From assembly GCA_946965045.2 (NCBI GenBank), contig OX337235.1, positions 2,123,508 to 2,187,507 of the forward strand: 64,000 nt of DNA, given 5' to 3'. Shown piece by piece: positions 1-11,901 of this stretch (position 1 is the stretch's first letter; each line of letters opens with the position of its first letter). The DNA is from Epithemia pelagica. Taxonomy: Eukaryota; Bacillariophyta; Bacillariophyceae; Surirellales; Surirellaceae. The translations under genes and the position numbers were made by a program. Under the pieces are notes generated by a model that did no database searches, was not told the DNA's origin, and was given only the letters and a program-made list of their open reading frames with translations.

Positions 1-239
1 TCGTCCTGCGCTTTAAGCTTTTCTGTCGTGGTCAATTTTGGACTCTCTCAGGTCGAAAATAAACAATAGTGAGGGGGTCCGGAGGCTGTATTGTTTGGAT
101 TGAACGTAATTTCCATCGAGAGAGAGCACCAAAAACCAATAAACAAGAAGAGGGCGAATCTATTCTTGTGCGACTCCAGTGACTTCACTTCCACACACCC
201 ATCGTCAGGACCGCCGCAGGTTTCATACATATATTCCTC

Positions 240-2760
240 ATGATCAAAGGGTTTTTTGGTGGGAAGAAACAACCTCGTTTGCCACCCAAAAATGGACGGC
301 ATGCACATACGTCGAGTACGGGGTCGGCCTCCCCTGGCAATTCCAACAACAACAACAACAACGCTTCTGTGAATTCTCGACAAGACACGGGAGGTTCCTC
401 GTCTGCGGCGGCCCCCGATAGCGGCGGGGGTGATACGGTGGTGTTCAAGGTCAAAATTCCTGATGGTGTTCGACCCGGTGAGGAATTTCAAGTGCATGCC
501 GGTGGTCGTGTGGTGCGTGTGCGATGTCCACCGGGAGCCTCTCCAGGACAAGCCTTGGCCATTAATGTCCCTCGAGGGCCCAACAACAGTGGCAACAGCA
601 GCAACAATAATTCCAACAATCCAGCCATGACCAGTCTGGTCGGCAGCGGAAGTGGAGGCCCCGATGACTTGAATCGAAAATCGTCCACTTCCATGGCCAG
701 CAGCAATGGGTCGACCAATTCTCTGCGACCAGACACTATGCCGTCGTCTCAAAATGATTCCCCCGGCGTGACCCGAATTGATGATTTCAATCACGATGGT
801 CCTCAAGCGTACATGGTGGAGATTCCTGTTGGTATTCGAGGAGGACAACAGTTTCCAATCACCATATCTGGAAACTCCTTCATGGTAACATGTCCACCCC
901 ATGCTGTGCCAGGAAACAAGGTTAGAATTGTACCACCTCCTCCAGGGCCACAGGCACCCCCTCCCATGCCGGAAAAACCTCCTCCACCCAAAAAGGAAGA
1001 ACAAACCTTTGAAGTGGTGGTACCATCCAATGTGAAAGGTGGACAAGCCTTTGCCCTCTTGGCTGGAGGGGTACGGGTGCAGGTGGTCTGTCCAGTCAAT
1101 GCCGTTCCAGGCCAGAAAATCCGCTTCCGATTGCCGCTCGCCTTGACCAAAAAGCCCAAGAAACAAACCGACTTGGCAGCCAAACGTCTCTCTTACGATA
1201 AGGATGGTTGGACCCGAACCGTTCGTGTTACGGATATGAACCTGCAATGGATCCGGATGGATGAATATGGTGGTATTGACGATTTACGAAATGCTCGATT
1301 CGACACGGAAAAATCAGCCTATGTACGAAAACTGGTCTTTCGGGAAGGCTCAGATCCAAGAATCCGCGATGGAGTTACCTCTCTCGTTCCTGCCTACGAA
1401 GCCGTGGTGGATTCCAAACTACTAAACGAAAAGGGAGAAACTATTGTCGATTATCCTGAAATTGCCGATGCGCAGGCAGGTAATTTCGAAGACAAGGCCA
1501 TTTGGTTCCAAAGTAAATGTACGCAACTTGCGGTGGAATGGAACGAGGGTCATATGCGCATCAATGTCCGACGAGAGCACTTGTTGGAAGATAGTGTGGA
1601 TGCCGTCATGTCGTTGAATCGAAAAGATTTGCGCAAAATGTGGCGCTTCGAATTTATTGGTGAAGCAGGAATCGATGCCGGTGGATTGGCTCGTGAATGG
1701 TTCCATTTGGTTTCCAAGGAAATTTTTGATCCCGATATGGGTTTTTGGTGTAGTAGTGACACCAATCAAATGCTCATGGAGATCAACCCAGCCTCAAGTA
1801 CGTCCCTTCTTGTCGCATGCTCGCAGCATTTTCTAAACCTGCTTGTTCTGGGACAAGTGTCTTACCTATTATTTTCCTGTTGTGTTGTTCTGTCCAGAAA
1901 TGATTCACAGCGACTATCTGGTGTATTACCGGTTCTTGGGAAGAGTAATGGGAAAGGCTATTTTTGACGGACAACTAGTTGCGGGGCATATGGTACCTTT
2001 TATATACAAACATATCCTTGGCTGGCCAATTAACTTTAAGGATCTCAAGACCTACGACGAAGATTATTATTCTAACCTGAATCAAATCAAACAACTCGTT
2101 GCCAACGGAGACGATGTGGAAATGATCCTCTGTTTGGATTTCACAACCACCGTCGAAGTCTTGGGAACTAAGACGGACATTGAATTGGTCGAAGGAGGTG
2201 CAGACAAGCCGGTAACCAACGACAATTATATGGAGTATTTGGAAGTCTGCTTGAAATACCGAATGATGGAACGCATCAAACCACAATTGAATGAACTGCT
2301 GTTGGGATTTTTTGACGTTATTCCTGAGCCCTTGCTGACAGTGTTTGACTACCAGGAACTAGAATTGATTATGTGTGGTTTGCCCAAAATCGATATGGAA
2401 GACTGGAAAGCCAATACCGAATATTCGGGTGATTACGAACACGTGGGTGCCGAGTACCCCACTTGTCAATGGTTCTGGGAAGTCGTGGATAGTTTTGACC
2501 AAGAAATGAAGGCTCGTTTGCTGCAATTTGTCACAGGAACGTCCGGTGTTCCCAGTCGAGGATTTAGTGTGTTGCAAGGAAATGACGGAAATGTACGAAA
2601 ATTTACCATTCATGGTGTCTCGGTCGGAACGTGTTTGTATCCCCGCGCACATACCTGCTTCAACCGAATTGATTTGCCGTCGTACGAAACCATGGAAGAA
2701 TTGGAAGAAAAGCTGAAACTGGCTGTGACAATGGTTGCCACTGGATTTGACATTGAATAG
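240..2760 (+). CDS. HECT-type E3 ubiquitin ligase
   Basis: An E3 ligase that takes ubiquitin from an E2 onto its own cysteine and passes it to a substrate. Exons are 240-1797 and 1898-2760; the 100-bp GT-AG intron keeps frame and restores the HECT reading EINPASK-MIHSDYLVYYRFLGR. The product is 806 aa. The C-terminal HECT domain covers about residues 440-806, with the FEFIGEAGIDAGGLAREWF segment and the catalytic HTCFNRIDLPSYE motif, whose cysteine is residue 773. The N-terminal half has Asn/Ser-rich linkers and three copies of a roughly 45-residue module near residues 69, 192 and 257 (pattern F-V-P-x-G-V-x-x-G-x-x-F, then V-x-C-P-x-x-A-x-P-G-x-x-I). I do not recognise this module; it may bind the substrate. 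The ATG at 240 is the first in the open frame. Positions 1-239 hold no gene and are probably 5' UTR and promoter. Confidence 0.93.
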
Positions 2761-3357
2761 AGTTTCGGTCATGACACATCATCATATGAAGAATCATGCC
2801 ACTCGTGAACAGCACTCTTGTTTCATCTGCTTTCGAACAATTGTGTCAAAACAAGATGGTGAGAGTTCACTCTTAGTTGCTAGCAGTATGGTATTATATC
2901 CACGGCCTTTTAAACTTGTTCATTATATTGTTCGAACTCAGTAACAGTAAACCTGAGGGATCAATCTTCAAGCACCACCGAGAATGGAGATTTGAGTACG
3001 CGACGCAGAAGCATCGCTTTCCCAACCCACGGCCAGAGTGATCCACTGTATTCTAATGTGTCAGACAGAATCCCGTTCATATTAGGATAATCGTTGAACC
3101 AATGTGTTAGACAGAATCCCGTTCATATTAGGATAATCGTTGAACCAATGTGTTAGACAGAATCCCGTTCATATTAGGATAATCGTTGAACCCGCTAACA
3201 GTACGTGGTATAGTGACTTGGGCGATTAAGCCGCAATTTTGGCAGCTTCGCTTACACGATTTGCTATCAAGTTCGTCAATATCTTCGATGAGCACTGAAT
3301 CATCGAGGAATCAAGATGAACGAAACACATCTGATATCGAGAGGTTGACGGACTTCC
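2761..3357. other. Intergenic space between convergent HECT and FANCM genes
   Basis: Holds the 3' ends of two convergent genes and a 46-bp tandem repeat (3055-3192). I see no further coding sequence. Confidence 0.7.
3055..3192. repeat. 46-bp tandem repeat, three copies
   Basis: Three head-to-tail copies start at 3055, 3101 and 3147. Each begins AATGTGT and ends TCGTTGAACC. Copy 1 has AATGTGTCAGAC where copies 2 and 3 have AATGTGTTAGAC; otherwise they match. The array lies in the short space between two convergent genes, so it may sit in a 3' UTR. Confidence 0.95.
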
Positions 3358-6300
3358 CTATTCAGGCCATTCGTCATCTGAATCTTTCTCTTCGGTGTAT
3401 TCAATAACCGTTTTTGACGGCGCAGGCACTTCTGAGAACGGTGACTCTTCCTCCTCTTCACTCTCCGCTTCCATTTGCTCATATACCCTCTCAATTTCCT
3501 CAGCCGTTCCCCCCTGACGGTGGTGGTCAATCACACTACGAATGAAATGCATATTGCCAAGTCCTTTTTCTGAATCGATAGTAGACGATGCAGTGGACTT
3601 TCTTCGCGAAGAAGAACCGCCCTGTCTTCCACCAGAGTGTACCATCCGACGGTTCAAAACTGGAGTCTTGAACTTGTTTTGGCTATCACGCTCTCGATCC
3701 AACGCGCGATGAACATCCTCCTGTTCGTTTTCATCTTCTGAGTCCTCTAGTCCATCGGCGGTATATCCCAACTGTGATGAGTCATTGATAAAGCTGGAGT
3801 GTAACTCTTCCTCCTCCTCGATATCCACAATGTCCTTCTCATCTGCTTCATCTCCATCGATGTCTTCATTTGACGATATCGATGCTTCCTCTTCAAGGAA
3901 ATGGCTGTAGTGTCTCTTCATGGGTTTCTTAAACTTTCGGCGACGTTTTCCGGCCTTTTCTTCGTTGCTTTTTATTACCGGCGAATTATGTCTTATCGAT
4001 GATGGTAAGGCGTCCATGCAGAAAGCATGGGCCCACTTACCGTTTGATATCTTTTTCAGAGGGCCGTTCTTGGCTCCACAGACGAGACATTTTATGTTGT
4101 TTGATCCACCTCGAAAAATGTGGGCACAGCGATCACAACGCCAGTCGTCTTCTGGATCGGGTGCTTTCATCGAGTAGCACGATGCGTGTACTGCTAAGTC
4201 ACAATCGACTGAATTTCCTGGCCCATCGCAGAGATAAATTGGATCTTCTTCAGGAGATTCTCCAGACTGACAAATAGCACAAACTATGTCATCAGGATGT
4301 GTAGAGCTTTCCCGTGTAACAGCATGCTTCGCAATGAAAGGGAGTACCTTCGCCTCTTCTCCCGTTGACACGGAAGAGTCCTCGAGACAGACTATTGTCT
4401 TCCTCTTGCGAGCGCCATCTGGTGGTCGTACGGCGTTCTCCTCCTTCCCCCCTTGACTGCTGCCAACAAGTTCTTCCTTGGCCATTTGACATTCAGGAGA
4501 TTCATCAATTACTCGTCGCCGCTTACTCTTTGCAGGTCGAGTTCGTATGACTTCAGAGCTCGAACTATCATCGTCGCTGTCTGAGTCGAGAGCCTTTCCG
4601 TTCCCTGAGATCCTCGCTGGATCAGTATCGTGCCTTTGCATATCTTTAGACTGTCTGACATCATTATTTTGTCTCTTTCGTTTGTTCCCCTTCTCAGCAC
4701 CAAATTCTGCGAAAACCGTGTGACTGTTACCAACGACAGTGCCTGAGTCTCGTCTTTGAATATCCTTTGAAGCCACATCTAGAGGCTTTTCCGATTCTTG
4801 GCTACTTTCATCATCGGACGAAGACGACTGTGTAGGCAGACTAAACGCTTGGTAGAGATGTTCAACCTCTCTCTCATCATTATCTGGGCGAAGAGGAGGG
4901 GTATGCTCGTGTTTTTCACTGGAAGAAACGTGGACGGGTTGGTCAATATTCTTGTCCTCATATCCATCGTCAATGCTTTCTTCATCACTGCTCGAACTGG
5001 GAGTGGGAAGTTCATACGAGTTATCAATAGGCAACACAGCTGTGTTTGGTACGGCCTCCAAGGAACCCGTGGTATCAGGTCCCTGTAATGTACAGGTTAC
5101 CTCGCTTGCGTTAGCTTCGGCACTGCTCCTTGAAGTGGGAGCATACAAGGGATCCCCAGAGGCCGGTTCCTGCAATGCAGTGGTTTCAACTCTTACGTTG
5201 GCTTTTTCAATGTCTGTTGACCTCACGCCGTCGTTGGACCCAATGCGCGAACAAGGTAGATCCACTTTCTCCGATGTGTTTGAGATATGTTCTTCTTCTG
5301 CATAATGGTGGCACGAAGTCAATGAATCATTCTGCAATGCAATAGCTCCTCCATGTGGTTTGCCAGGAGATGATCTTCTCTCTATGGTATCAGGGGCACC
5401 CGTGTCTGTTGCTGTTTCAATCCCATGAATTGCTGATAAAGAGGAATCAATTGGACCCATTGTTCGCGTGTTGCTATCATCACGAGTCCGGTTCTTTGAT
5501 GTGGAGGTTAGTCGTTGATGTGGTTTGCCCCAGGCGAGAGCTTCAAATGCACTCTCTCCTTTAGCTATGGGAAACCATGCACATATTGCGGTTGTCTGTG
5601 CATTTCCATTTGGAATCGGGTGTTGCTTCCGACGTTTCGAGCCTTTCAGAGACATGGGGAAGTTCCTTTCAAAGGCCCGCAAAAGCGACGTCGTTCTTCC
5701 TATCATCGAATCGGTTTTCTTCTGAAACGATTGAGTGTTCAGATGCCGAGCAGAGAGTAGGCGGGTTCGGATCAACGATAACATCGCGTGGTCACCCAAT
5801 GATTTGACACTGTTGGAGTCACCCAGTGCAGCTGCTCGTCTTGCCTCAGAATCTTTGGACAGTCTCCAGGATTTGTCTTCAGAGATTGTGGAAGACTTTT
5901 TTGTTATAGACGACTTGGTTGTCTTTGTTGATTCACCGTGACCCTCCACCTGCGTCAGGTGGAATTTCTGTGCTCTTTGCATATCCCGTTCGCACAATCG
6001 AGGAATCGCGGGCAACATGGGAACAGTGGGGGCCACCGTAAAGGCATCAGGTCGTTTCATTGCTCGTATGATGGTGCGTTCCTTCATTTTGGAATCTTTG
6101 TAGGTTTTCTCTTCGGGTCCTTCGGCAACCAAGAAGACAACTCTTCCATCGCGTTTTCTGCCCGTCCTTCCCACGCGCTGAAGCATTCGAACAGGGCTCT
6201 GAAGGCTATCAAAATTAATAATTAAGTCAACCTCACCAATGTCAAGTCCCTCTTCGCCAATACCTGGAAAAGATGAAAATGAGACAACAAACCTGTCGTG

Positions 6301-8333
6301 GAATGTGTGTGAAGTATGGACTTACATGTACAGACAAGAACGTTGTAGACACCTTCTCGAAATTGTTTGATAACCTCGTTCTGTTCCGCTTGTTTCATAC
6401 CCTTGAGGGTGGACGAACTAGAATCTGACGAACCAGAGCCTTTTCCCTGTCCAACAAAATGACGCGGTAGGACCATTGGGCGTGACGTGTTCAGAACCTT
6501 GGTGATCTCAGCAACGGAATCACGAAACTGCGAAAATACAATCACGCGCGATGAAGCATTGTTAAGCTCGGCCCGTTTGAAATGTTCAATCACAATTTCT
6601 TGAAGTTTTTGTAACTTTGGGTTATTCATGACACGATCAGCGACGGAGGATTTGTTCGAGTTGGGGTCACATGTTGCTTCAAGTACCAGTTCGAGGAGCT
6701 TTGCGAACCGTTCAGATTTGGCAATTCCAGCCAATCCTGGTCGTTTTCTTTCATCACGCAGTCGGATCAACTTGGTTCGAACAACACCAACTCCTTGTTG
6801 ATGAAGCGTCGTACGCATTTCCACAAACGTTCGTACTGCTTCAAAGGCACCATTTAATGAATAATCCTTTGTTCGCTCAAAGTATTCTGTTCGTGCCTTT
6901 ACGACGAGCCATTGAGTTAGTGTGGCGGCGCTGCCAATAGGTAACGCCTGAGCTCGCCGCAACCGTAAAAGTTCCGGTTCCAAAATATCGTTGATGACAC
7001 TTTCAATTTGTCGACATGAGGACTGTTGCTTAACGAGGACCACTTCTGTCTGCCGATCATGAACGTATTTTTGAACATCCGGATCTTCGTCAGAACGGGA
7101 TTCCACCTTGTTGATTCGAAGTGAGTACACCACATCCTGTATGGTCCTAATTTGCGAACCCGGTGTGGCACTAAGACCCAACACTCGAAACCGTGCACCA
7201 CCGTCCTCTAGTTGCTGCACAATTTTATTATACGCGTATTCTCCCCTTGCACGATGAGCTTCGTCCAAGACAACAAGAACAATCAGTTTTGGGTCCACTC
7301 GACCATTATCAATATCTTTCTGCATGGTTTGTGGTGTACAGAAAAAGGCCCGACGATCAGCCCACACCGCTGACCGTCGTGACGGCGACAGTTTCCCTGT
7401 CAAAATAGCCGTGTCTTGTTCGGGGATTCCCATTATCTCATAACACGCCTGAACCTGCTGATGAACGAGAGGTAAAGTTGGCGCCATGAAACAAACCTTT
7501 CCAGTCGGAAACCAGCGATAGTAGTTGTACATAACAACAGCCGCAATCAGTGTCTTGCCCAGTCCAGTCGGAAGTCCCACCAAGGTATTGTTTGATACGG
7601 CAGTGCGCGCAATCTCGAATTGATACTGACGTCGAGGATATCGATTGTCGGTCGGGTAAATCCACTCGGAGGCGCTTGCCAGGTCTAGTGGAACGGGTCC
7701 TGGTTGGTATGTGGGTTTCGAAACAATGGGTTGGGAAGGTTTCTGCTGTGGAGGCGGTTTCTTTGGAAAGTTTCTTTGTAGAGGTTGAGTGTTATTCCGT
7801 TCGGAAGGCGCGTTCGTTCTCTCTCGGTGTTGAACGCGATCTGCTGTCCCAGACACATTTGAAGCAGGAACAGGAAGTGCGCTTGTCACCGGGATGGAGG
7901 AACGATTCGCCACGGCAGCGGCCGGATTGGGTCGATACGGATTGAAACCCAGTGCCCGCTTGGCTGTTGATGGTCCATTTCCCACGGGACAAGGCCCTAC
8001 ACCTGCACCATTGGAGCTAAGATTGTGGTTGTTTGACAGAGGCTTGCAGCTCTTGTTTGGAGATTTGGCATTGGAAGCGACTTTTGTGGTGGTGTTGGAA
8101 GGCACAGGAGCCATTGGGATGGTTGACTGCTTTGCTGTTGTTCGTTTCGATGTATTTGAGGTAGATGGTGGTACTGGTGCTTTTCCCGGTGACTCACTGA
8201 TTGGGATCCCTCGGATGAAATCTGCCATTTGCTTCTTGGAAATACGGAGCTCATTGCACATGGCGCATCGATGCGCCATGGTATGGTGGTAAAATGTGCA
8301 TCTTTTGCAGCTCCAGCCACCCGACGTACTCAT
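3358..8333 (-). CDS. FANCM: FANCM/Mph1-type DNA helicase-translocase with zf-RanBP2 and PHD finger
   Basis: A branch-point-remodelling helicase of the Fanconi/replication-fork pathway. Exons are 8333-6326 and 6263-3358; the 62-bp intron joins [18 protein letters not shown], the FANCM motif V/VI region, and gives 1,637 aa. In order it has a RanBP2 zinc finger (residues about 7-26, CKRC...CAMC), a low-complexity linker, Walker A LPTGLGKT near 253, DEAH near 357, motif III GLSATPG, and motif [15 protein letters not shown] just after the intron. Then comes a tail of about 900 residues, acidic and Ser-rich, with a PHD or extended PHD-like finger near 1329-1430 (CAIC...CDGPG...HASC...CDRC...CLVC). 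I see no ERCC4 nuclease block by eye. The PHD finger is not part of animal, yeast or plant FANCM as I know them. The start ATG is about 40 bp from the first ORF of the neighbouring retroelement, which occupies the promoter side. Confidence 0.9.
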
Positions 8334-8370
8334 TTTTCATTTCGTCCGCCCCTCATAGAATCAATGGGCA

Positions 8371-11300
8371 ATGCGAGAGCGGTCTTCAGTTCCAAGGTCG
8401 TCGTTGACAGCACTCTTCGTCTTATGTAATAAGAGGTTGAATTTGTTTCGCCATTCCGACTTCCGACGAGAAAGCCGTCATGCGCGTGGAGCGCGTGAGT
8501 CACTACCTAAGCACGGACTCAACTATCTCCTCTACCAGTGGCTAGAGGCTAAGGAACTACTCCTAGGAGTACCTACTCCTAGGAGTACTCCTAGGAACAC
8601 TCCACATCACAGCGATTACCACCGTGGAAACAACGAGGTGAACTACAATAAGGACGACAACAACGACCACCAAGCCTACAGAAGTCTTCCTGGCTACTCT
8701 GTATCCCCGCGTTACATGGTCACGCCTATGGGGCGCGACGCGGACCCGCCATGGGCAATATTGGCTGCTAAGAGAAACGCCATGGCTCAACCACGACCCA
8801 CATGCCGATCGGGCAATACTGCACCTCCGCCGATCAAGAGAAGCCACATGGAACGTAGGGCGATCCATCCCCTGGCCATGGAAACATTGCAAGGACTACA
8901 AAAACCCAAACCAAACCAACCCGCCCCAAAGGACCGCCATGGTGCCACAACCAGAACCCCGCTGGCCAAAAATCCAGCCCCCAACGGACAAACAGCCCCC
9001 TACACAGCGAAAAATTCCCACCACAACGACACATACACAAGACCTGGAAAACAACACCAACCAGAGCCCGCCCCAAGGCCAGCCCACCAACCAACATACC
9101 TCCCAACAAACCAATCCGATACCGCTTCGCTGAATGCAAGACACGACGACACCACCGAAAGCCACTCTCTCTCACTCCCCGGCAAAGGACGCCAACCAAC
9201 AACCACAACAATGACAAGAACACAGACAAGGACCACCGCTACCCAGACCGAAGCAGTCCCCCCTGAGACACTCGTCACCAACGGAGAACAGGACAACGCG
9301 GTACCCACAGCACCACCAACCGAAGAAAGACAGATGGCAATGACCCAACGTCAGAACCCAAGGGCAAGCCCAGACAGCGGGGCCAACAACAAGACAACCA
9401 CACACACAAAAACAGGAAACAACAGTTTCCCCTCGGATCGCCTTCCAACTACAGCCAACAGCCTCAGCAGCCGTCACCACCGCCATCCAACCATGCAGGT
9501 TCACTCGAAGCCCTCCTCCGGCCGCCGCCACACCCGCGGCGCCAAATCCCAAGGACTCAAGCCATTCCTCCACGACGAAACATCCACAGCCATCACCCCC
9601 GAACGCCGCTCCACCAACGACAAGAAAAACAAAACCAACGAAGAAAAAAACCACAAAAACAACGAACCGAAGACCCACCCTGCCGAAAACCACCAAAACA
9701 AAAAACCAGAAAAAGATACCAAGAACACCACCCCCAAATCCGACCATCACCCAGAGCAGCAACCGAAATCTCACCACGCAACAGACGAAAGTTACGACAT
9801 CGACATGGCGCCGACCAACGAGGAGGAAAACAACCCAGCGAATGCCACCAACAACCAAGACGACCACCACCAGGACAACGACGACAACTCTGTCCCCAAC
9901 CAGACCGAGACAACCGACGAAAAGACGACGCCGAACAAGGAACCCGACACCATCGATCAAGGCACTCCCTCCAACCCGTATCGAAAACAGAAACAATCAA
10001 AACCACGAGCCGCATCACCCGAACCGGCAATCCTCATCCACCTGAACGTCATGGTCAACCATAACCACAATCCACAGGTGGAATCTGCCCTGCCCCGTCT
10101 CACGGAGCAAGCACTCAAAGAACACTTGGACCAAGTCTTCTTCCATCACCAGAAACGCGAGGAACCCATGTGGCTCCAAGTCCACAAGGCGGAATTCATC
10201 GAGACCAAGCAAGCCGGCCGGACGAACTACCGACAAAACCAGAACGACCAACGTCCACGAAACAATGGCCACGTCTCTTCCTTCCACGTGACGCTATCCC
10301 CGGCACCAGCCAACGACGCCTTCGACACCGAAGTGTTCCAGGAACAAGGCTTACGTTTTGTTCTTCAAATGTGGCACCGCCACAAGAATGATGATTTTAC
10401 ATTCGACGAATTCGGAGACCAAAGCGTACTCCGGAGCGGTACACCACAATCCAACCCAACCATCAACCCGAGATGGGACCAAATCAATGTGTACCTCCCG
10501 GCCAACAACAACCGCACAAGTGAGACACATGGGATCGTGGTAGGAGTCCCGGCACAGTCGATCAAACACCGACGTGCGGCGTACGACATGGCCGGAGCGA
10601 TCCAACACTCCCTCCGAGCCCACCTCCCCCAGAAACTGAACTGGACAGACTTCTTTGATCACATCGGGATCCGCGCTGGGACCTTCAGTGGGGACCTAAA
10701 AAACAAACAGAGGGGTCAGGTCCCAGTGGTCTACATCACGGCCTCCTCCCGCCAAAACTTCGACGCATTACTCCGAAGCTACAATGCATTTGTCGCCGCC
10801 AACCGAGAGAGCGACGTCCTCTGGCACGACAACAAGTTGCAGATCATACCAATGCCCACCACACAATCAAACCGAACCACAACCCTCGAGGCGCTCAAAG
10901 AAATCGACCAGTTCTTTGGCGCCAGCGTACGCATCAAACTCCGCCCGATTAACGAAGAAGCAACGGACGGAGAGTGGGCCATGCTCCGACACATGGAGGA
11001 ATTTGTGGCCATGTTTCCGGAATACGACAACTTGGATCCGGACCCAAGGTATTACACACTGGTGCTCCGCAGAACGCCGGACACCCACCACCTAACGACC
11101 AACACCATCAGACAACATCCTGGGTTTCCGGAAAACATCCTGCTACCCACCCTGGCAGCCGTGGCAGCAACCCCACCTCGACCAACAAACAACAATCAAG
11201 AAACTCCAACGTCGTCCAGTCACACCAACAGACTGCTGGCATTCACCAACCGCCTACTTCGTCGCAACAACAACACCCAAACGAACACAGGCGCAACCCC

Positions 11301-11901
11301 CAGGGCACGAACCAGCCCCCCAGGAACTCCTCCGCCGAACAAACGACAGGCAAACCACCACAACCACAACGACGAAAACGACAGTGATCCATACGATGAT
11401 GGAACGGATTGGACCAAGGTGGCGTCCAGCCCCCACCGCCACCCACACCCAGCACCAAACGAAATAGAGGACGGCAAACCACCGGCAAGACACAACAGCT
11501 TTGCCCCCCTCGACGACGAAAACCACGCCAACATCAACAACAAACGGAACCATGAGGACGACGACGACAACATGATGGAAACAGAAGAAGAGGAGGAACA
11601 TTCCCAGTCCCTCATCCCCCCCGACGAACCAGAAGAAGAAACGACAGAGCAGTATTACTCCGCCGCAACAGGACACGAGATTGAACTCATCCTTCAATAT
11701 GTCCGGCACAACAAACCATCTCGCATAACCGAAATGCAAAAATACCTTCAAGACACAACGTCATTCTCGAATGACACCGACGCGCAAGACGCTTGGCGCT
11801 ACGCTCAGTCACTGGTCCAGACGAGCAGCCCAAGCGTCGCCGACTCACGCACCGGCCATGTGGTCCCGCATGCAAAATGGGCCAATCAACAAAATGAGTA
11901 A
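8371..11901 (+). CDS. Retrotransposon ORF1 protein
   Basis: 1,176 aa. The first 550 residues or so are low complexity (Asn, Thr, Pro, Gln, Lys, His) and T-poor in DNA. Residues about 555-920 look globular (AILIHLNVMVNHNH, then FHVTLSPAPAND, INVYLPANNNR, VPVVYITASSRQNFDALL). The tail is again disordered and acidic. I do not recognise the globular region; a nucleic-acid-binding or chaperone role is inferred only from its position as ORF1. Classical R2 elements have a single ORF, so a long ORF1 is unusual for an RLE-type element. The ATG at 8371 is the first in frame, but a later start is possible because the 5' part is weakly constrained. Confidence 0.8.
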   Translation: MRERSSVPRSSLTALFVLCNKRLNLFRHSDFRRESRHARGARESLPKHGLNYLLYQWLEAKELLLGVPTPRSTPRNTPHHSDYHRGNNEVNYNKDDNNDHQAYRSLPGYSVSPRYMVTPMGRDADPPWAILAAKRNAMAQPRPTCRSGNTAPPPIKRSHMERRAIHPLAMETLQGLQKPKPNQPAPKDRHGATTRTPLAKNPAPNGQTAPYTAKNSHHNDTYTRPGKQHQPEPAPRPAHQPTYLPTNQSDTASLNARHDDTTESHSLSLPGKGRQPTTTTMTRTQTRTTATQTEAVPPETLVTNGEQDNAVPTAPPTEERQMAMTQRQNPRASPDSGANNKTTTHTKTGNNSFPSDRLPTTANSLSSRHHRHPTMQVHSKPSSGRRHTRGAKSQGLKPFLHDETSTAITPERRSTNDKKNKTNEEKNHKNNEPKTHPAENHQNKKPEKDTKNTTPKSDHHPEQQPKSHHATDESYDIDMAPTNEEENNPANATNNQDDHHQDNDDNSVPNQTETTDEKTTPNKEPDTIDQGTPSNPYRKQKQSKPRAASPEPAILIHLNVMVNHNHNPQVESALPRLTEQALKEHLDQVFFHHQKREEPMWLQVHKAEFIETKQAGRTNYRQNQNDQRPRNNGHVSSFHVTLSPAPANDAFDTEVFQEQGLRFVLQMWHRHKNDDFTFDEFGDQSVLRSGTPQSNPTINPRWDQINVYLPANNNRTSETHGIVVGVPAQSIKHRRAAYDMAGAIQHSLRAHLPQKLNWTDFFDHIGIRAGTFSGDLKNKQRGQVPVVYITASSRQNFDALLRSYNAFVAANRESDVLWHDNKLQIIPMPTTQSNRTTTLEALKEIDQFFGASVRIKLRPINEEATDGEWAMLRHMEEFVAMFPEYDNLDPDPRYYTLVLRRTPDTHHLTTNTIRQHPGFPENILLPTLAAVAATPPRPTNNNQETPTSSSHTNRLLAFTNRLLRRNNNTQTNTGATPRARTSPPGTPPPNKRQANHHNHNDENDSDPYDDGTDWTKVASSPHRHPHPAPNEIEDGKPPARHNSFAPLDDENHANINNKRNHEDDDDNMMETEEEEEHSQSLIPPDEPEEETTEQYYSAATGHEIELILQYVRHNKPSRITEMQKYLQDTTSFSNDTDAQDAWRYAQSLVQTSSPSVADSRTGHVVPHAKWANQQNE

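Noticed and set aside
3055-3192. Possible CRISPR-like array
   Set aside because: The units are contiguous with no unique spacers, and the genome is eukaryotic nuclear.
9172-9996. Long minus-strand frames opposite the retrotransposon ORF1
   Set aside because: They have Val/Phe/Gly composition mirroring T-poor low-complexity coding sequence, with no homology or motif.
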